A DNA stretch of 64,000 nucleotides from Acidimicrobiaceae bacterium (lineage in GTDB: Bacteria; Actinomycetota; Acidimicrobiia; Acidimicrobiales; RAAP-2), in the NCBI GenBank assembly GCA_003162475.1, contig PMOI01000017.1:150084-214083 (forward strand). The letters are read 5' to 3'. The position numbers and the translations under genes were made by a program. Every line of letters starts with the position of its first letter. The first letter of the stretch is position 1. Below, in pieces: positions 61,390 through 64,000 of the stretch. The notes below the pieces were generated by a model that saw nothing but the letters and a program-made list of their open reading frames with translations, was not told where the DNA came from and did not search any database.

Positions 61390-64000
61390 ATGCTCGCTAC
61401 GACGACACACGAGGTAGGTCGAAGGCGCGCTACCCGTGCGCTCGGCGGTGGGTCGGCGCTCGTGCTCGCACTCGCACTCTGCGCGCTGAGCACACCGCTC
61501 GCGACGGCGTCGGCCGCCACACTCGCAGCGATCTCGCGTGGCGTGCACAACTCGCACGTCGCACTGCGCCCTTCGCCGATGCACCCGGCGAAGCCTGACA
61601 CGCGCCAGCTCGTCAGCGGCCATAGCCTCGAGCGAGCAGTGCGCCCCGAGCCGCGCGCCACCGGACCCGCGGCAACGTTCGTCGTCAACTCCCTGGCCGA
61701 CTCGCCGCTCAACTCGGCCACCAGCAAGAAGTGCGTCGACGCCGAGGGCTCGCACCACTGCTCACTTCGCGCGGCAGTTGAGGCTGCGAACAACCTCGAC
61801 CGGCCCGTGCTCATCAAGCTCGCCGCGAAGACCTACAAGCTCACCGATGCGGGGCTCGGGGCCCTCACGGTCACGAACGAGGGCGGTACCTCCATCGTGG
61901 GCCGGGGCGCGGGTCCGACACGGATCATGGTGCCCGCGGGCCAGAGTTACGGCGTGCTGTTCCTCACCGAGGGGGCCAACCACGCGGGTGCGACCCTGTA
62001 CCTCACCGGGCTCAGCGTGAGCGGTGGCGCTGCAGTCGACGGCGCTGGCATCGAGACCGGCTCGTACCCGAACCTGTCGCTGATCCTCGACAAGGTGACC
62101 ATCGCGGGCAACCACGCAACGAGTGACGGCGGTGGCATCTACGTCGAGTACGCCAACCTCTGGGCGACGGACTCGAGCATCTCTTCGAACACGTCTGGCG
62201 GGAATGGCGGTGCCATCTACAACTACTGGGGCAACCTGTATCTGACGCGCGACAAGCTCAACGCCGACAGGGCGTTGGACGACAATGGCGGAGCGATCTA
62301 TCAGAGCTACGGCAACACGCACCTCATCGGCGGCTCGGTCAGCGGGGACACGGCGGGCACCGTCACCCAGTCGGGCAGCGGCGGCGGCATCTACGACGTG
62401 GACGGCGCGGTCTTTCTGAGCGGCGGCGTCTCGATTAGCCACGACTCGGCGCTCAACGACGGCGCTGGTGGTGCCGAGTACGAGTACTACAGCAACCTTC
62501 GGGCCACGGATGCGACCTACTCCTATGACAAGGCGGTCGGCGGTGTCGGCGCGAGCGGGGGTGCCCTCTACATCGCCTACAGCGCCCACGTCACGCTGAA
62601 CGCGGTGACGATGTCGCACGACGACACCTCGGCGTCGACGACGAGCGACGGGGGCGGCGCGATCTACGACTATGGCTACGAGTTCGGGAACAACCTCACC
62701 ATCGGGCAGGGCAGCTCGTTCACGGACAACGACACCGGTGCCATCGCCATGTACATGGACAACGGCGGCGTGACCGCGAGCATCACGGACACGCTCTTCA
62801 AGGGCAACGTCTCGTCGCTCGCGCACTCGGGGGCGGCGGTGGGACTGTACGCGTACGAGTACGGCGGCATCAGCCTGTCCATGGTCCACGACAAGATCCT
62901 CAACAACACCGATGCCGGCGCGTCCTCGGCAGGGGGCGTCGAGGGGTACGCCGATGACGGCGCCGACGTCTCGATGCGCTTGGACGGCGACGTCGTCAAC
63001 GCCAACGTCGCGAAGGGGCTTGCGGGGACGGGCGGTGTCGAGGCGTACTCCTACGAGTTCTCCGCGAGCCCCCTCGAGATCACCAACTCGGTACTCGAGG
63101 GCAACCACGCACCGGACGCGGGCGTCGGGGGCGCGGTGTTCGCCAGCTCGGGCAACGACTACGACAACTCGACGCTCACCCTCACGAACGACGTGCTGTC
63201 GCACGACGCAGCCGGGTCATCGACCGCGGGCAGGGAGGGCTTTGGCGGCGCGGTGGCGGCCGAGAACTACGCCGCGATCATGATGTCGAACTGCAAGGTC
63301 ACCGACAACATGGCGAACGGCACCGCCGCCAGCGGCGGAGATGGCGGCGGTGTCTACGACGCGTCCTACCTCGGCACGACGTTCAGCTCGGACGTCGTCT
63401 CAGGGAACCGCGCAACCGGGCATGGCTCAGAGGGCGGCGGCATCTGGACCTCGCCGTACTACGGCGGCGGTTTGCTCTCCAGGTCCACCGTCTCGTCGAA
63501 CGACGCGGACTACGGCGCTGGGCTCTACGTCTACGAGTACACGATGGACATCGAGTCCTCGACGATCAGCCGGAACGTGGCGGGCGGTGGCGGCGTGGGC
63601 GGCAACGGGGGCGGCATCTTCGACTACGACTCGGCCCTTGCCGTGACGAACTCGACGATCGCCGACAATTTCGCGCAGAACGCCGGGGTCGAGCACGGCC
63701 TCGGCGGTGGCCTCTACCTCGACGACAGCTCCGCGGTGACCGTGTACTTCTCCACCGTGGCGGGCAACGCGTCGCTGCAGGGCGCGGGGATCTTCGACGA
63801 GGGGGGTGCCGGCACGTTCCGCGACTCCATCGTCGCGGAGAACCACACGACGCGGACTGGGAAGACCGAGGCGGACTGCTTCGCCGCAGGACGCCGCGGG
63901 ATCTTCACCTCGTCGGGCGGCAACGTGCTCTCGCGTGCGAACTGCGTGCTCACCCAGTCGTTCGGCGACACGGTCACGCCGAAGCCGGGGCTGCTCGTGC
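61390..64000 (+). CDS. Giant secreted CSLREA-type beta-helix protein (3' end beyond window)
   Basis: ATG 61390, with AAGGGGAA six bases upstream, opens a frame without stop to the window edge: 870 codons, C-terminus missing. A signal peptide (ALGGGSALVLALALCALSTPLATASAA) is followed by a low-complexity segment. A CSLREA-type domain comes next (TFVVNSLADSPLNS...CVDAEGSHHCSLRAAVEAANN, about residues 97-140). The rest consists of many parallel-beta-helix rungs with GGGIY/GGAIY motifs alternating with NxT/SNT loops, rich in Asp, Tyr, Gly and Ser. Such proteins are surface or secreted, possibly adhesins or polysaccharide-binding; no catalytic motif is seen. Composition matches the GC-rich right part. 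Confidence 0.85.
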   Translation, partial: MLATTTHEVGRRRATRALGGGSALVLALALCALSTPLATASAATLAAISRGVHNSHVALRPSPMHPAKPDTRQLVSGHSLERAVRPEPRATGPAATFVVNSLADSPLNSATSKKCVDAEGSHHCSLRAAVEAANNLDRPVLIKLAAKTYKLTDAGLGALTVTNEGGTSIVGRGAGPTRIMVPAGQSYGVLFLTEGANHAGATLYLTGLSVSGGAAVDGAGIETGSYPNLSLILDKVTIAGNHATSDGGGIYVEYANLWATDSSISSNTSGGNGGAIYNYWGNLYLTRDKLNADRALDDNGGAIYQSYGNTHLIGGSVSGDTAGTVTQSGSGGGIYDVDGAVFLSGGVSISHDSALNDGAGGAEYEYYSNLRATDATYSYDKAVGGVGASGGALYIAYSAHVTLNAVTMSHDDTSASTTSDGGGAIYDYGYEFGNNLTIGQGSSFTDNDTGAIAMYMDNGGVTASITDTLFKGNVSSLAHSGAAVGLYAYEYGGISLSMVHDKILNNTDAGASSAGGVEGYADDGADVSMRLDGDVVNANVAKGLAGTGGVEAYSYEFSASPLEITNSVLEGNHAPDAGVGGAVFASSGNDYDNSTLTLTNDVLSHDAAGSSTAGREGFGGAVAAENYAAIMMSNCKVTDNMANGTAASGGDGGGVYDASYLGTTFSSDVVSGNRATGHGSEGGGIWTSPYYGGGLLSRSTVSSNDADYGAGLYVYEYTMDIESSTISRNVAGGGGVGGNGGGIFDYDSALAVTNSTIADNFAQNAGVEHGLGGGLYLDDSSAVTVYFSTVAGNASLQGAGIFDEGGAGTFRDSIVAENHTTRTGKTEADCFAAGRRGIFTSSGGNVLSRANCVLTQSFGDTVTPKPGLLV

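Noticed and set aside
61762..63204. 480-residue minus-strand frame
   Set aside because: It is antisense to the beta-helix gene; its Arg/Val/Asp-rich sequence follows from high-GC codons and has no domain.

Overview
The window is the replication-origin neighbourhood of a high-GC actinobacterium. The core order rpmH-dnaA-dnaN-recF-DUF721-gyrB-gyrA, with rnpA-yidD-yidC-jag-rsmG-parA-parB running the other way, is the classic actinobacterial origin layout. Other actinobacterial hallmarks are DUF5318, PadR beside inositol-phosphate synthase, a DUF6049 protein, MurJ next to a CwlM-like protein, FhaA/FhaB/PstP/PbpA/PknB, CrgA, and frequent leaderless starts (TANNNT six to nine bases before ATG/GTG). 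The RsmG N-terminus resembles Acidimicrobiia; this placement is an inference, since no search was run.

Layout. 1-2.1 kb: DUF5318 (cut by the edge), PadR regulator, Ino1. 2.2-11.3 kb: secreted DUF4232 protein, CCA-adding enzyme, then DUF6049-MurJ-DegV-small membrane protein-TrxB-TrxA-CwlM-like. 11.3-14.1 kb: parB and parA (minus strand) followed by a non-coding array of eight parS sites about 118 bp apart. 14.1-17.3 kb: rsmG, jag, yidC, yidD, rnpA, rpmH (minus strand), with a strong terminator inside the start of rsmG. 17.5-26.2 kb: dnaA, probable oriC, dnaN, recF, DUF721, gyrB, gyrA. 26.2-44.5 kb: mixed accessory and housekeeping genes: FrnE-like thiol oxidoreductase, ABC-F, a PspC-type sensor kinase/response regulator with a divergent PspC membrane protein, an ECF sigma with a membrane partner, PPOX-type flavoprotein, epimerase, MarR with a clear operator, secreted esterase, signal peptidase I, SCO6745-like protein, formamidase, NAGPA-like protein, S9 peptidase, threonine synthase-like enzyme. 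44.66-51.8 kb: tRNA-Leu(CAG), then the cell-wall signalling operon fhaA-fhaB-pstP-pbpA and pknB, with pabA and crgA. 51.8-64 kb: thiolase, thioesterase, pirin, a second S9 peptidase, amidase, an ECF sigma/anti-sigma/kynureninase/small membrane protein operon, a PH-like membrane protein, and a giant secreted beta-helix protein running off the right edge.

How it fits together: the left and middle parts carry replication initiation (DnaA, oriC, DnaN), chromosome segregation (ParA, ParB, parS), RNA and membrane-protein biogenesis (RnpA, YidC) and topology (gyrase). MurJ, the CwlM-like pseudo-amidase, PbpA, PknB, PstP, FhaA/B and CrgA are the parts of a phosphorylation-controlled peptidoglycan system. 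Base composition rises visibly to the right of about 44.8 kb, exactly at the tRNA-Leu/fhaA boundary. No insertion sequence, prophage or CRISPR array was seen.
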